Source of the DNA: Pseudomonas sp. TH41 | GTDB taxonomy: Bacteria; Pseudomonadota; Gammaproteobacteria; Pseudomonadales; Pseudomonadaceae | Length of the DNA stretch: 64,000 nucleotides | Direction: 5' to 3' | Assembly: GCF_016650695.1 (NCBI RefSeq) | Contig: NZ_JAEKFH010000007.1 | Coordinates: forward strand, 309,023-373,022 | In this document: one piece after another, positions 1 through 8,615 of the stretch | Numbering within the stretch: the stretch's first letter is position 1 | Layout of the letters: every line of letters begins with the position of its first letter | Notes under the pieces: generated by a model | Database searches by the model: none | Told to the model about the DNA's origin: nothing | What the model saw: the letters and a program-made list of their open reading frames with translations, nothing else | Program-made: the position numbers and the translations under genes

Positions 1-383
1 TAGCCGTCGGTGGTACGATCGCGGCGCTTGGCGAGCACCACGTCGGCGCCTTTTTGCCATTCTTCGATCAGCAGCGGGATGACACTGATCGGGTCCTGCA
101 GGTCCACGTCCATAGGGATCACCGCATCGCCGGTGGCATATTCCAGGCCGGCGAACAGCGCCGGTTCCTTGCCGAAGTTTCGCGAGAAGTTAATCAGCAT
201 CACCTGTTCATCGGCTTGCGCCAGCGCTTTGACCTGCTCCGCCGTGCGGTCGGAACTGCCATCGTTGATGAACACGATTTCGACCTCGGTGCGTTCAAGT
301 TTCAACTCTTGGCGCACCGCCAGGTAAAACAGGCTGATCGCCTGCTCTTCATTGAATACCGGAACGATCAACGAGACTTTCAT
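1..383 (-). CDS. GtrB/ArnC-like family 2 glycosyltransferase, partial (C-terminus outside window)
   Basis: Only the first ~127 residues are present; the gene runs off the left edge. The start is an ATG at 381-383 overlapping the stop of the upstream gtrA-like gene by 4 bases (ATGA). Visible GT-A fold motifs are VPVFNEE at the N-terminus, INDGSSDRT, NFSRNFGKEPAL and the DxD-type DVDLQDP. These are typical of polyprenyl-phosphate sugar transferases of the GtrB/ArnC/DPM1 class, which load a sugar from a nucleotide onto undecaprenyl phosphate at the cytoplasmic face. Coupling to a GtrA-like flippase candidate fits a GtrA/GtrB pair used for glycan or O-antigen modification. The sugar cannot be told from the sequence. 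Confidence 0.85.
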   Translation of the reverse strand, partial: MKVSLIVPVFNEEQAISLFYLAVRQELKLERTEVEIVFINDGSSDRTAEQVKALAQADEQVMLINFSRNFGKEPALFAGLEYATGDAVIPMDVDLQDPISVIPLLIEEWQKGADVVLAKRRDRTTDG

Positions 384-754
384 TCGTCACGCTCGCGAAA
401 CACCACGTACTTTGAAAACAGAAAGCCAAACACGAGGCTCAGTGCCGAAAATATAGCCACTGTCAGCAAGCCGTGTAGTTTCCATACGTCTCCCAGATGG
501 CCGACACCCAGACTCAACGCCCCCATGGCCCCCAGAAACAGCAGATACCCGCCGGGCGTTGCCTTGGCGTCGAAGGTATAAAGCGCGTTCATGTAGAAAG
601 AGAATGAGGCGGCAACACAGAAGGCGGCCAGGTTACTGATCGCTTGACTGAAGTCAGCCGCCACACTCAACAGGAAAAAGATTTGCCAGTGAATCAGGGT
701 GTTGGCGACCCCGATCACCGTGTAGCTGGAGAACCCTTTCCACGAGAGCCGCAT
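380..754 (-). CDS. GtrA family membrane protein (putative polyprenyl-P-sugar flippase)
   Basis: A 124-residue protein with four predicted membrane spans, the usual size and layout of the GtrA family. It begins RLSWKGFSSYTVIGVANT and has the typical family ending FGFLFSKYVVFRE. The known role proposed for GtrA is to flip lipid-linked sugars made by GtrB across the inner membrane. Here the gene comes first and the GtrB-like gene follows with a 4-base overlap, so the two are probably one translationally coupled operon. Whether this pair modifies O-antigen or another glycan is not visible. Confidence 0.8.
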   Translation of the reverse strand: MRLSWKGFSSYTVIGVANTLIHWQIFFLLSVAADFSQAISNLAAFCVAASFSFYMNALYTFDAKATPGGYLLFLGAMGALSLGVGHLGDVWKLHGLLTVAIFSALSLVFGFLFSKYVVFRERDE

Positions 755-992
755 GGTGCCCTTCCTGTCTGAGAGAGCGGCACAAACCCGTCATAAAGCT
801 TTGAACCTGTCTACTGTCATAAATCACAGGCCTGACGACGTTTCAGACCAATGGTTGCGCACATCGGCCATCCCGAGAGACATCCCGTAATATCCCGACT
901 TTGCAATTGCCCACGAATTTCGCCACCCTGCGCGCCGCCTATGGCGCCTTCGGTTATTCCTTATTTCAACACCCGTTCACGAGCCTGCCGTC

Positions 993-2168
993 ATGACGTT
1001 TGAACGCGATCACCGGATCGACTTTTTTCGAGGCCTCGCGCTGATCTTCATTTTCTGGGATCACGTGCCTCACAACCCGCTCGGCCAAATCACCCTGCGT
1101 AATTTCGGCTTCAGCGATGCGGCGGAAATTTTCGTGTTTCTGGCCGGGTACGCCGCGGTGCTGGCCTACGGCAGGATCCTTCAGCGCGACGGTTTCCTGA
1201 TTGCCTGCGTGAAGATCCTGCGCCGCGCCTGGACGCTCTACGTGGTGCATATTTTCCTGTTGGCGATGCTGATGGGCATCGTCTTCTTCGCCAACAGCCA
1301 CGTGGAAACGCGGGATCTGGTGGAAGAAATGGGCCTGCACCATTTCATCAGCAATCCCCAGCAAGCTTTGGTGGATGAACTGCTGTTGCGCTTCAAACCG
1401 AACCTGATGGACCCGCTGCCGTTGTACATCGTGCTGCTGGCCGGTTTGCCCTTGGTGCTGCCGATGCTGGTGCGCAAGACAGGGGCGGTGGTGGCGGTGT
1501 CGTTGACGGTGTACCTGCTGGCACCGTGGTTTGGCTGGAACCTGGCGGCCATCAAGGACGGCGTGTGGTACTTCAACCCCGTTACCTGGCAATTGCTGTT
1601 TGTGCTCGGCGGCGCCGCAGCGATTCATGGGCAGCGCGTAGCGAGCAAAAGATCGCAGCCTGCGGCAGCTCCTACAGGGGGAGGCGATCAATGTAGGAGC
1701 TGCCGCAGGCTGCGATCTTTTCAGCCGTTGCTCGTCATTGCGGTGGTGTACGTGGTGGTGACCGGGGTGATTACCGTCTCATGGCGATGGCCGGAACTAC
1801 ACGACGCCGTGATGCCGGCCCGGCTGAGCAACCTGTTGTACCCGATCAGCAAGACCGATCTGTCACCGGTACGTCTGTTGCACTTCCTGGCGTTGGCCTA
1901 TGTCACCGCCCGGCTGTTGCCCGGCAATGGTTGGACGCACAACTGGCTGGCACGGCAATGCTGTCGCATGGGGCGTTATTCGCTGGAAGTCTTCTGTCTG
2001 GGCGTGCTGTTGGCGCCGCTGGCAGATATGGTGAATGCCATGACCGATGATGCGTTTTACATGCAGATTTTCACCGCGCTGGTGGGGGTCGGTTTGATGG
2101 CGTTGTTGGCAGTATGGCTGGATTTCAACAAACGGCTGACCCGACCGCTGACCGTAGCCGCTGCTTAA
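993..2168 (+). CDS. opgC: OpgC-like membrane protein (glucan succinylation / acyltransferase family), carrying an in-frame REPIN
   Basis: A 391-residue polytopic membrane protein starting TFERDHRIDFFRGLALIF, with the R-x-DFFRG opening and GFSDAAEIFVFLAGY segment characteristic of OpgC-domain proteins. OpgC-type acyltransferases add succinyl groups to osmoregulated periplasmic glucans. About ten hydrophobic segments are visible. Oddity: residues ~219-243 (KRSQPAAAPTGGGDQCRSCRRL...) are encoded by a 75-base REPIN that keeps the frame open and falls in a loop between two membrane helices (ending GGAAAIHGQR and starting PLLVIAVVYVV). The gene stands between a GtrA/B pair on the opposite strand and a REPIN/terminator. 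Family assignment is firm, substrate inferred. Confidence 0.8.
   Translation: MTFERDHRIDFFRGLALIFIFWDHVPHNPLGQITLRNFGFSDAAEIFVFLAGYAAVLAYGRILQRDGFLIACVKILRRAWTLYVVHIFLLAMLMGIVFFANSHVETRDLVEEMGLHHFISNPQQALVDELLLRFKPNLMDPLPLYIVLLAGLPLVLPMLVRKTGAVVAVSLTVYLLAPWFGWNLAAIKDGVWYFNPVTWQLLFVLGGAAAIHGQRVASKRSQPAAAPTGGGDQCRSCRRLRSFQPLLVIAVVYVVVTGVITVSWRWPELHDAVMPARLSNLLYPISKTDLSPVRLLHFLALAYVTARLLPGNGWTHNWLARQCCRMGRYSLEVFCLGVLLAPLADMVNAMTDDAFYMQIFTALVGVGLMALLAVWLDFNKRLTRPLTVAAA
1647..1721. repeat. REPIN inserted in frame within the OpgC-like gene
   Basis: Two inverted copies of the GATCGCAGCCTGCGGCAGCT-type REP (family A here) separated by a short spacer, almost identical to the intergenic element at 2171-2249. 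Its 75 bases are exactly 25 codons, so the host reading frame is preserved. Confidence 0.9.
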
Positions 2169-2170
2169 AG

Positions 2171-2249
2171 TCAAAAGATCGCAGCCTGCGGCAGCTCCTA
2201 CAAAGGAATGCGATCAATGTAGGAGCTGCCGCAGGCTGCGATCTTTTGA
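2171..2249. repeat. REPIN, family A
   Basis: Inverted pair of GATCGCAGCCTGCGGCAGCT / its complement around a short spacer, directly after the OpgC-like stop codon. Same family as elements at 1647, 43670, 55877 and 58175. Confidence 0.9.
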
Positions 2250-2260
2250 TCTTCCAAATG

Positions 2261-2292
2261 AAAAATCCCCGGCCAAATGGACCGGGGATTTT
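2261..2292. terminator. Bidirectional rho-independent terminator
   Basis: Stem AAAATCCCCGG / CCGGGGATTTT with a short loop, A-run on one side and T-run on the other. It lies between the convergent OpgC-like gene and the amino-acid permease and can serve both. Confidence 0.75.
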
Positions 2293-2310
2293 CATTTCAA
2301 GCGAGACAAC

Positions 2311-3732
2311 TCAAGAAGCCGAACGCACCGCACCTTGCGACACATTGGTCGGTTGCAACTTGAACACATAAAACAACACCGTCAGCAGCACCAGGAACGC
2401 CGGACCCACATAGAGCGCCACGCGGGTGTCTGGGAAGTACGCCATCAGACCAACCACCAGCACCAGAAACGCCAGCGCCAGATACGAACTGACCGGGTAC
2501 AGCCACATCTTGTATTTCAGGCCGGCACGTTCGCTGGCACTCAGGCCTTTGCGGAACTTGAGCTGGGCCAGCAAGATCATCACCCAGGTCCAGATCGCGC
2601 CGAAGGTGGCAATCGCGGTCACCCAGACGAAGACTTTCTCGGGCACCAGGTAGTTGAGCAGCACACCCAGCAGCAACGCGCCGATCGACAGCAACAGTGC
2701 GCGACGTGGCACGCCGTTGCTCGAGGTCTTGGCGAAACCGGCCGGGGCCTGGCCATTCTGCGCCAGGCTGTAGAGCATGCGCCCGGTGCTGAAGATGCCG
2801 CCGTTGCAGGACGACAACGCGGCAGTGATCACCACGAAGTTGATGATGCCGGCTGCGGTCTTGATGCCCAGCCGCTCGAAGGTCATCACGAACGGGCTGC
2901 CCTGAGTGCCGATTTCGTTCCATGGGTAAATCGACAGGATCACGAACAGCGCGCCGACGTAGAACAGCAGAATCCGCCAGAACACCGAGCCGATCGCGCT
3001 CGGAATAGTCTTCTGCGGGTTCTTCGCTTCACCGGCGGTCAGGCCGATCATCTCGACACCGAGGTAGGCGAACATCACCATTTGCAGGGACATCAACACG
3101 CCTTGCACACCGTTGGGCATGAAGCCGCCGTGCGCCCAGAGATTGGAAATCCCCAGCGCCACACCGTCGTTGCCGAAGCCGAAAGCAATCACGCCGACGC
3201 CGCCGATCACCATCGCAATGATGGTGACGATCTTGATCAGGGCGAACCAGAACTCGAACTCACCGAAGGCTTTCACCGCGATCAGGTTGATGGTGCCCAT
3301 GCTGATCAGGGCCGACAGTGCCCAGATCCAGCGCGGCACATCGGGGAACCAGACGCCCATGTACACCGCCACCGCGGTGATTTCCGCAACGCAGGTCACC
3401 AGCCACAGGAACCAGTAGTTCCAGCCGGTCAGGAAGCCGGCCAAGGGGCCGAGGTAGTCTTGGGCGTAGCGGCTGAAGGAGCCGGCGACCGGGTTGTGCA
3501 CGGCCATTTCGCCGAGGGCGCGCATGATCACCAGGATCGCCAGGCCGCCAATAATGTAGGACAGCATGATTGCCGGGCCGGCCATCTCAATGGCCTTGGC
3601 CGAACCGAGGAAAAGACCGACGCCGATACAGGCACCGAGCGCCATCAAGCGAATATGCCGTTCGCCGAGTTCACGTTTAAGGGGGCCGCCCTGAGCGGTC
3701 TCGCCGTGGGGCAGGTGATTGCCAACTGGCAT
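2311..3732 (-). CDS. APC-family amino-acid permease (ProY/HutT-like)
   Basis: A 473-residue, 12-span amino acid/proton symporter of the AAT family. The N-terminus has the family signature LKRELGERHIRLMALGACIGVGLF, followed by AGPAIMLSYIIGG and EMAVHNPVAGSFSRYAQDYLGP; the mid-region contains the conserved SLQMVMFAYLGVEMIGLTAGE. Overall it resembles proline-specific permease ProY and the HutT histidine permeases of pseudomonads. The start ATG is preceded by GAGG seven bases upstream. It stands alone, with its own terminator downstream and a long upstream region. Substrate (proline, histidine or another amino acid) cannot be settled by reading. Confidence 0.85.
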   Translation of the reverse strand: MPVGNHLPHGETAQGGPLKRELGERHIRLMALGACIGVGLFLGSAKAIEMAGPAIMLSYIIGGLAILVIMRALGEMAVHNPVAGSFSRYAQDYLGPLAGFLTGWNYWFLWLVTCVAEITAVAVYMGVWFPDVPRWIWALSALISMGTINLIAVKAFGEFEFWFALIKIVTIIAMVIGGVGVIAFGFGNDGVALGISNLWAHGGFMPNGVQGVLMSLQMVMFAYLGVEMIGLTAGEAKNPQKTIPSAIGSVFWRILLFYVGALFVILSIYPWNEIGTQGSPFVMTFERLGIKTAAGIINFVVITAALSSCNGGIFSTGRMLYSLAQNGQAPAGFAKTSSNGVPRRALLLSIGALLLGVLLNYLVPEKVFVWVTAIATFGAIWTWVMILLAQLKFRKGLSASERAGLKYKMWLYPVSSYLALAFLVLVVGLMAYFPDTRVALYVGPAFLVLLTVLFYVFKLQPTNVSQGAVRSAS

Positions 3733-4105
3733 AGGGGTACAACCTCGTCTTGTTATTGGAGATGACCACCGAGTATCGAAGCGCTGACCGATAAGCCATT
3801 GCTTCTGCGAAACCGGGCCTGCTTTGTGGGCAGAACCGTCCTGCAGGACAAAACCTGCAGAACCAGCGGGGCGTGCAGTATAAAAAGCTTCCTATAGGGT
3901 TTTTCACTCTAAAAACCACAACATTCAGCGAGAACTCTCGGCAAAAGCCGGGTTTACGGAGGGGCATTACCTGAGTTTTGTAGGATTATTCGCCGCTAAA
4001 TCGGCGCGGAGTATTGCACAGCATTGGTGCATCGTCATGCACCTATCCAGCCAGCATTGGCACGACGATGGCTCTAGTTCAAACCTTTCAGGTTACTCAA
4101 CCTCT
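3733..4105. other. Upstream region of the amino-acid permease, no gene
   Basis: No convincing coding sequence on either strand. It must hold the permease promoter. A perfect inverted repeat GGTGCAT-CGTC-ATGCACC lies at 4026-4043 and could be an operator, but I cannot name a regulator for it. Confidence 0.4.
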
Positions 4106-4329
4106 GTGGTGAGGGGATTTATGTGGTGAAGGGATTTATGTGGTGAGGGGATTTATCCCCGTTCGGTTGCGCAGCAGCCGTAAACCTTGTGGATGCGGTG
4201 TAACTGAAAGGACACAGGGGAGCGCTTCGCACTCCAACGGGGATAAATCCCCTCGCCACATAAATCCCCTAGCCACATAAAATCCCCTAGCCACATAAAT
4301 CCCCTCACTACATAAATCCCCTCACCACA
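4106..4329. repeat. Palindromic REP array upstream of the RAYT gene
   Basis: Tandem GTGGTGAGGGGATTTAT units on the left and their complements (ATAAATCCCCTCACCAC, several variants) on the right surround a ~90-base core beginning CCCCGTTCGGTTGCGCAGCA. The array therefore folds into a long imperfect hairpin. A near-identical copy in the same orientation lies at 4949-5214 on the other side of the transposase gene. Confidence 0.9.
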
Positions 4330-4458
4330 AGGCGCTCCATCACTGCTGTGAATCTTTCGTAGCAATCAGAAATTTCACTCAAAAGTCTCAGCTTCGATAC
4401 AGATCACTGCGTACTAGCCTGAAAGCGTCACTTGACGATCACGTAAGGAAGCAATGGA

Positions 4459-4917
4459 TTGCCTACTCAACCTAACTCTCATCGCCTGCGCTTCGGTCGA
4501 CACTCCGAAACCGGTCGCGCTTATCTCATCACCGCGGTTATCCACAATCGCCAACCCCTATTTTCTGATTGGCGCTTGGGCCGCCTGCTTGTCGCAGAAA
4601 TGCGACGGGTTCACGACTCCGGGCTGGTGAATTCAATCGCTTGGGTGGTTATGCCTGATCACTTTCATTGGCTGATGCAATTGCAAGACGAAAATTTAGG
4701 GAATGTCATTGGTGCTACCAAAGCCCGATGCGCCCAGGCAGTGAACAAAATGACCGGCCGAAGTGGCTCTTTGTGGCAAACCGGCTATCACGACCGAACC
4801 ATTCGTGATGGCGAAGAGCTTCTGCCGTTCGCTCGTTACATTGTTGCCAACCCCTTGAGAGCAGGGCTCGTAGACAAAATCGGCGATTACCCCCTCTGGG
4901 ATGTCTGCTGGTTGTAA
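4459..4917 (+). CDS. REP-associated tyrosine transposase (RAYT), IS200/IS605-like
   Basis: A 152-residue Y1/HUH-superfamily single-stranded DNA nuclease. Visible features: TGRAYLITAV near the N-terminus, the metal-binding HxH in VVMPDHFHWLMQ (His68/His70), and the C-terminal block SLWQTGYHDRTIRDGEE followed by FARYIVANPLRAGLV, which holds the catalytic tyrosine and is diagnostic for RAYT proteins. Start is TTG at 4459 with AAGGAAG upstream; the nearby ATG at 4454 is in the wrong frame. RAYTs are single-copy domesticated transposases that move or maintain REP/REPIN sequences. The arrays on both sides presumably are its cognate substrates. They differ from the two REPIN families found elsewhere in the window. 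Confidence 0.9.
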   Translation: MPTQPNSHRLRFGRHSETGRAYLITAVIHNRQPLFSDWRLGRLLVAEMRRVHDSGLVNSIAWVVMPDHFHWLMQLQDENLGNVIGATKARCAQAVNKMTGRSGSLWQTGYHDRTIRDGEELLPFARYIVANPLRAGLVDKIGDYPLWDVCWL

Positions 4918-4948
4918 CGTCACTCCCCTTCTGTGGCTACCGAACCCC

Positions 4949-5214
4949 TGTGGTGAGGGGATTTTGGGGTGAAGGGGATTTATGTGGTGAAGGGATTTAT
5001 GTGGTGAAGGGATTTATCCCCGTTCGGTTGCGCAGCAGCCGTAAAACCTGTGGATGCGGTGTGACTGAAAGGACACAGGGGAGCGCTTCGCACTCCAACG
5101 GGGATAAATCCCCTCACCACATAAATCCCCTAGCCACATAAATCCCCTCACCAATCCCCTCACCACATAAATCCACTCACCAATCCCCTTACCACATAAA
5201 TCCCCCTCACCACA
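4949..5214. repeat. Palindromic REP array downstream of the RAYT gene
   Basis: Same organisation and orientation as 4106-4329: tandem GTGGTGAAGGGATTTAT units, a core of the same sequence with a few substitutions (CCCCGTTCGGTTGCGCAGCA onward), then repeated ATAAATCCCCTCACCAC units. The right arm has extra, degenerating units (CACCAATCCCCT). Confidence 0.9.
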
Positions 5215-5330
5215 GAAGCCTCCTTTCCACAGGCGCTTGATGGTGAATATTTGAGATTTGTGTGTTCACAATTTTTTCACCGATGCCAACCACCGTCTAA
5301 GCTTCAGACAAGTCCGATCAATCTGCGTGA

Positions 5331-8300
5331 ATGGATCAGTCGACTATGGGCGCGTTATGGCAAACCGATTCGAGTAAAACTGTGGTCCCGACTGAACGTG
5401 TGGATGAAGCACCTTTACCTGAAAAACCCCGTCGCAGTCGCATCAAGCACGGGTGGAAGGCGTTTTGGTTGCTGGTGCTGATTATTCTGATCGTCCTGGG
5501 CCTGGCCGCCGCCAAGGAAATGCGCACTTCGAAGTTTCAGGCACAGGAAGTCAGCAAATATGCCGCATCCCTGAGTTACGAACTGAAACCCGGCCCCAGC
5601 GATGCTATTCACTATCCTGGAGCCGGCCCATTTGACCTGCGTCTGGGCTACAGCGCTCTGGATGAATTCCTGCCGCGCCTGATCAAGCGCGACTATGTCA
5701 TCGCGTCACAAACACGCTTTTCCCAAAAGCTGATGGACTACACCGACAGGGGCCTTTTCGTGCCCTACGCGGAGAAAATCCAGGCCGGGCTGTCGATCAC
5801 CGACTGCCGTGCGGCACCGCTGTATCAGTACAAATACCCCCAACAGCTCTATTCGAGTTTTGCGGCCATCCCGCCGGTGGTGGTCAACAGCTTGCTGTTC
5901 ATCGAAAACCGCTTCTTGCTCGACCCCCGGCAGCCCCAGGCCAACCCTGCCGTGGACTGGCCACGGTTCGGCATGGCGGCGTGGTCCCAGGTCGCCAAGC
6001 TGTTGCACATGCCTGGCCAATCTGCCGGTGGCAGCACCCTGGCAACACAACTTGAGAAGTACCGGCACTCGCCCGATGGCTTGACGGTGTCGGGCGGGGA
6101 AAAAATCCGTCAGATGATATCCGCCAGCGTGCGGGCTTATCAGGCCGGACCGGAAACCATGGCGGCCCGGCAAAACGTGGTTCGCGACTACCTCAACAGC
6201 GTGCCCCTGTCCGCCGTACCAGGCCACGGTGAAGTGCATGGCATGGCCGAAGGTTTACGCGTCTGGTATGGCGCCGACTTCAACCAGGCTAACGAATCGC
6301 TGGCCAGCACTGCGACGGATCCAAAAACCATGTCGGAAAAAGGTCTGGCCCTGCGTGAGATGTTGTCATTGATGATTGCCCAGCGCCGTCCTTCCCATTA
6401 CCTGACCAAGGGTCGCGAAGAACTGACCGACCTCACCGACAGCCACATTCGCCTGCTTGCCCAGAACGGTGTGATCGATGAATCGCTGTCTGCGGCGGCC
6501 TTGGCCAGCAAGGTGACTTACCGAGACTGGCAGACTCAACCGACTATCCAGCCCATCGAAACCAACAAGGGCATCAGCGTGGCGCGCAGTCGTCTGGGAG
6601 GTTTGCTCAATCGTCCGCTGTATGACCTCGACCGCCTTGACCTCTCGGCCACCAGCACCCTGCAAGGTGTTCTGCAAACCAAGGCCACCGAATACCTCAA
6701 GCATCTGGCCGACCCTGCGTTTGCCGCGCAAATCGGTTTGATGGGCGAACACTTGCTCACCCCGACCAGCACGACCCAAGTGCGCTACAGCTTCACGCTG
6801 TTTGAACTGACACCGGACGGCTCGCGCGTGCGGGTGCAGACCGACAGCACCGACCAGCCGTTCGACATCAACGAAGGCAGCAAGCTGGAACTGGGCTCCA
6901 CCGCGAAAATGCGCGTGCTCACCACTTACTTGCAGATCATCTCCGAGCTGCACGATAAATACGCCGGGATGACCGTCCCGGAACTGAAGAAAGTCAACGT
7001 CCCGGATCAGGACCATATTAGCCGCTGGGTCGTCGACTACCTGATCCAGAATAAGGATCGCAACCTGCCGGCCATGCTTAGCGCTGCGCTGGACCGCAAA
7101 TACTCCGCCAGCCCCGGCGAAGCCTTTTTCACCGGTGGCGGATTGCACGTATTCCATAACTTTCGCAAGGAAGACAATGGCCGCATACCGACACTGCGCG
7201 ATGCAATACGTGAGTCGATCAACCTGCCGTTCATTCGGCTGATGCGCGACCTGGTGCGTTACACCACCTACTCCGGCCCCAACAGCAGCGCCGAGTTGCT
7301 CTTGGACGACCGAGATCCGCGCCGTCAGGAATACCTGGCCTCGTTCGCCGACAGTGAAGGCACGTCTTTCCTGCTGAAGTTCTGGAAGAAGTACAAGAAC
7401 AAGGACACCCCGGCGCGGCTCGAGACCTTCCTCGACAGCATGCACCCGACGCCGATTCGCATGGCCGCGGTACACCGGTATCTGTTGCCAGAGGCCAGTC
7501 AGGAAAGCTTCAACACCTTCGTGCGTTCGCACCTCAAAGGCGCCAAGCTCACCGAAAAACTCACTGACGAACGCCTCCAACGGCTCTACGAAAGTTACGG
7601 CCCTGGCACCTATGACCTGCCGGACCAGGGTTTCATCGCCAAGGTCCACCCGCTGGACCTGTGGCTGATGGGTTACCTGCTGAACAATCCGGATGCCAAG
7701 TGGAGCCAGATCGTCAAAGCCAGTCAGTTCGAACGCCAGGAAGTCTACAGCTGGTTGTTTAAAAGCCGTCACAAGGGCGCCCGCGACAGCCGCATCCGCA
7801 CCATGCTGGAGATCCAAGCGTTCCTCGACATTCACCAGCGCTGGCAGAAAGTCGGCTACCCGTTCGATCACCTGGTGCCATCACTGGCCACCGCCATCGG
7901 CAGTTCCGGCGACCGCCCGGCGGCGCTGGCGGAGCTGATCGGGACCATCCTCAACGACGGTGTCCGCATGCCAACGTTGCGCATCGACACCCTGCACTTC
8001 GCTGCGAATACACCGTATGAAACCAAATTGATCAATGACCCGGATGTCGGCAAACGGGTGATGCCTTCCGAGGTTGCCACCGCCATGCGCGAAGCCTTGT
8101 CGCAAGTGGTAGACGCCGGTACCGCCAAACGGGTTTCCGGCAGCTTCACCACACCCGATGGCAAACCATTGGCCATGGGTGGCAAGACCGGGACAGGCGA
8201 TAACCGCATTGAAGCCTTCGGTTCGGGCGGACGGGTCCTCAGCTCTAAATCCATCAACCGCACGGCGACCTTTGTGTTCTACATCGGCGATAATCACTTC

Positions 8301-8465
8301 GGGACGTTGACCGCGTTCGTTCCCGGCCAATCTGCCGAAGCCTTCAAGTTCACCTCGGCGTTGCCGGTGCAAGTGCTCAAAGGCATGGCGCCGATTCTCA
8401 CGCCGTATCTGCAACCGGGGAGTCATACGCAGTGCCTGCCTGTCGAAGTGGCACGGAGTGAATAA
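5331..8465 (+). CDS. Bifunctional transglycosylase/transpeptidase (divergent class A penicillin-binding protein)
   Basis: A 1044-residue protein with a cytoplasmic basic stretch and one membrane helix at about residues 43-62. A GT51-like transglycosylase region follows, with Glu192 in SLLFIENRF, AGGSTLATQLEKYRHS (~232-247) and YLNSVPLS. The C-terminal region carries penicillin-binding motifs: Ser523-x-x-Lys526 in LGSTAKM, Ser629-Ile-Asn631 in RESINLPF and Lys952-Thr-Gly in GGKTGTGDN. Spacing is much larger than in PBP1a/1b and the GT motif reads ENR instead of the usual ED. It would polymerise and crosslink peptidoglycan in the periplasm. The N-terminus is uncertain because no strong ribosome site is visible at 5331. 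It lies beside the RAYT and a toxin-like gene, so an accessory rather than core role is likely. Confidence 0.8.
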   Translation: MDQSTMGALWQTDSSKTVVPTERVDEAPLPEKPRRSRIKHGWKAFWLLVLIILIVLGLAAAKEMRTSKFQAQEVSKYAASLSYELKPGPSDAIHYPGAGPFDLRLGYSALDEFLPRLIKRDYVIASQTRFSQKLMDYTDRGLFVPYAEKIQAGLSITDCRAAPLYQYKYPQQLYSSFAAIPPVVVNSLLFIENRFLLDPRQPQANPAVDWPRFGMAAWSQVAKLLHMPGQSAGGSTLATQLEKYRHSPDGLTVSGGEKIRQMISASVRAYQAGPETMAARQNVVRDYLNSVPLSAVPGHGEVHGMAEGLRVWYGADFNQANESLASTATDPKTMSEKGLALREMLSLMIAQRRPSHYLTKGREELTDLTDSHIRLLAQNGVIDESLSAAALASKVTYRDWQTQPTIQPIETNKGISVARSRLGGLLNRPLYDLDRLDLSATSTLQGVLQTKATEYLKHLADPAFAAQIGLMGEHLLTPTSTTQVRYSFTLFELTPDGSRVRVQTDSTDQPFDINEGSKLELGSTAKMRVLTTYLQIISELHDKYAGMTVPELKKVNVPDQDHISRWVVDYLIQNKDRNLPAMLSAALDRKYSASPGEAFFTGGGLHVFHNFRKEDNGRIPTLRDAIRESINLPFIRLMRDLVRYTTYSGPNSSAELLLDDRDPRRQEYLASFADSEGTSFLLKFWKKYKNKDTPARLETFLDSMHPTPIRMAAVHRYLLPEASQESFNTFVRSHLKGAKLTEKLTDERLQRLYESYGPGTYDLPDQGFIAKVHPLDLWLMGYLLNNPDAKWSQIVKASQFERQEVYSWLFKSRHKGARDSRIRTMLEIQAFLDIHQRWQKVGYPFDHLVPSLATAIGSSGDRPAALAELIGTILNDGVRMPTLRIDTLHFAANTPYETKLINDPDVGKRVMPSEVATAMREALSQVVDAGTAKRVSGSFTTPDGKPLAMGGKTGTGDNRIEAFGSGGRVLSSKSINRTATFVFYIGDNHFGTLTAFVPGQSAEAFKFTSALPVQVLKGMAPILTPYLQPGSHTQCLPVEVARSE

Positions 8466-8503
8466 ACGAAGGTGGTAATTAATTATTTTCGGCATTGATA
8501 ATT

Positions 8504-8530
8504 CCGGTGCTTCGTACTGACGAACACCGG
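8504..8530. terminator. Hairpin after the penicillin-binding protein gene
   Basis: Stem CCGGTG-TTCG / CGAA-CACCGG followed by a short TTTAA; a plausible weak terminator separating the PBP gene from the NEL protein. Confidence 0.45.
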
Positions 8531-8615
8531 TTTAACCACAGATATTCAGACTTTTACTTTGGGCGATGGAAGATAGGCTGGTGACTTCCATCATCACTCA
8601 AGGCTTGTTACCACG

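Noticed and set aside
2335..3765. 476-codon frame opposite the amino-acid permease
   Set aside because: Composition (His/Gln/Arg-rich) is that of an antisense shadow of a membrane protein gene; no family features.
4059..4075. TGGCACGACGATGGCT, similar to a sigma-54 promoter
   Set aside because: The second element is TGGC rather than TTGC, and it points away from the permease toward the RAYT region; too weak to report as a promoter.
4106..4329. Tandem short repeats that at first look like a CRISPR array
   Set aside because: The units are abutting, variable and complementary left to right, with no unique spacers of constant length and no cas genes; they are REP arms.
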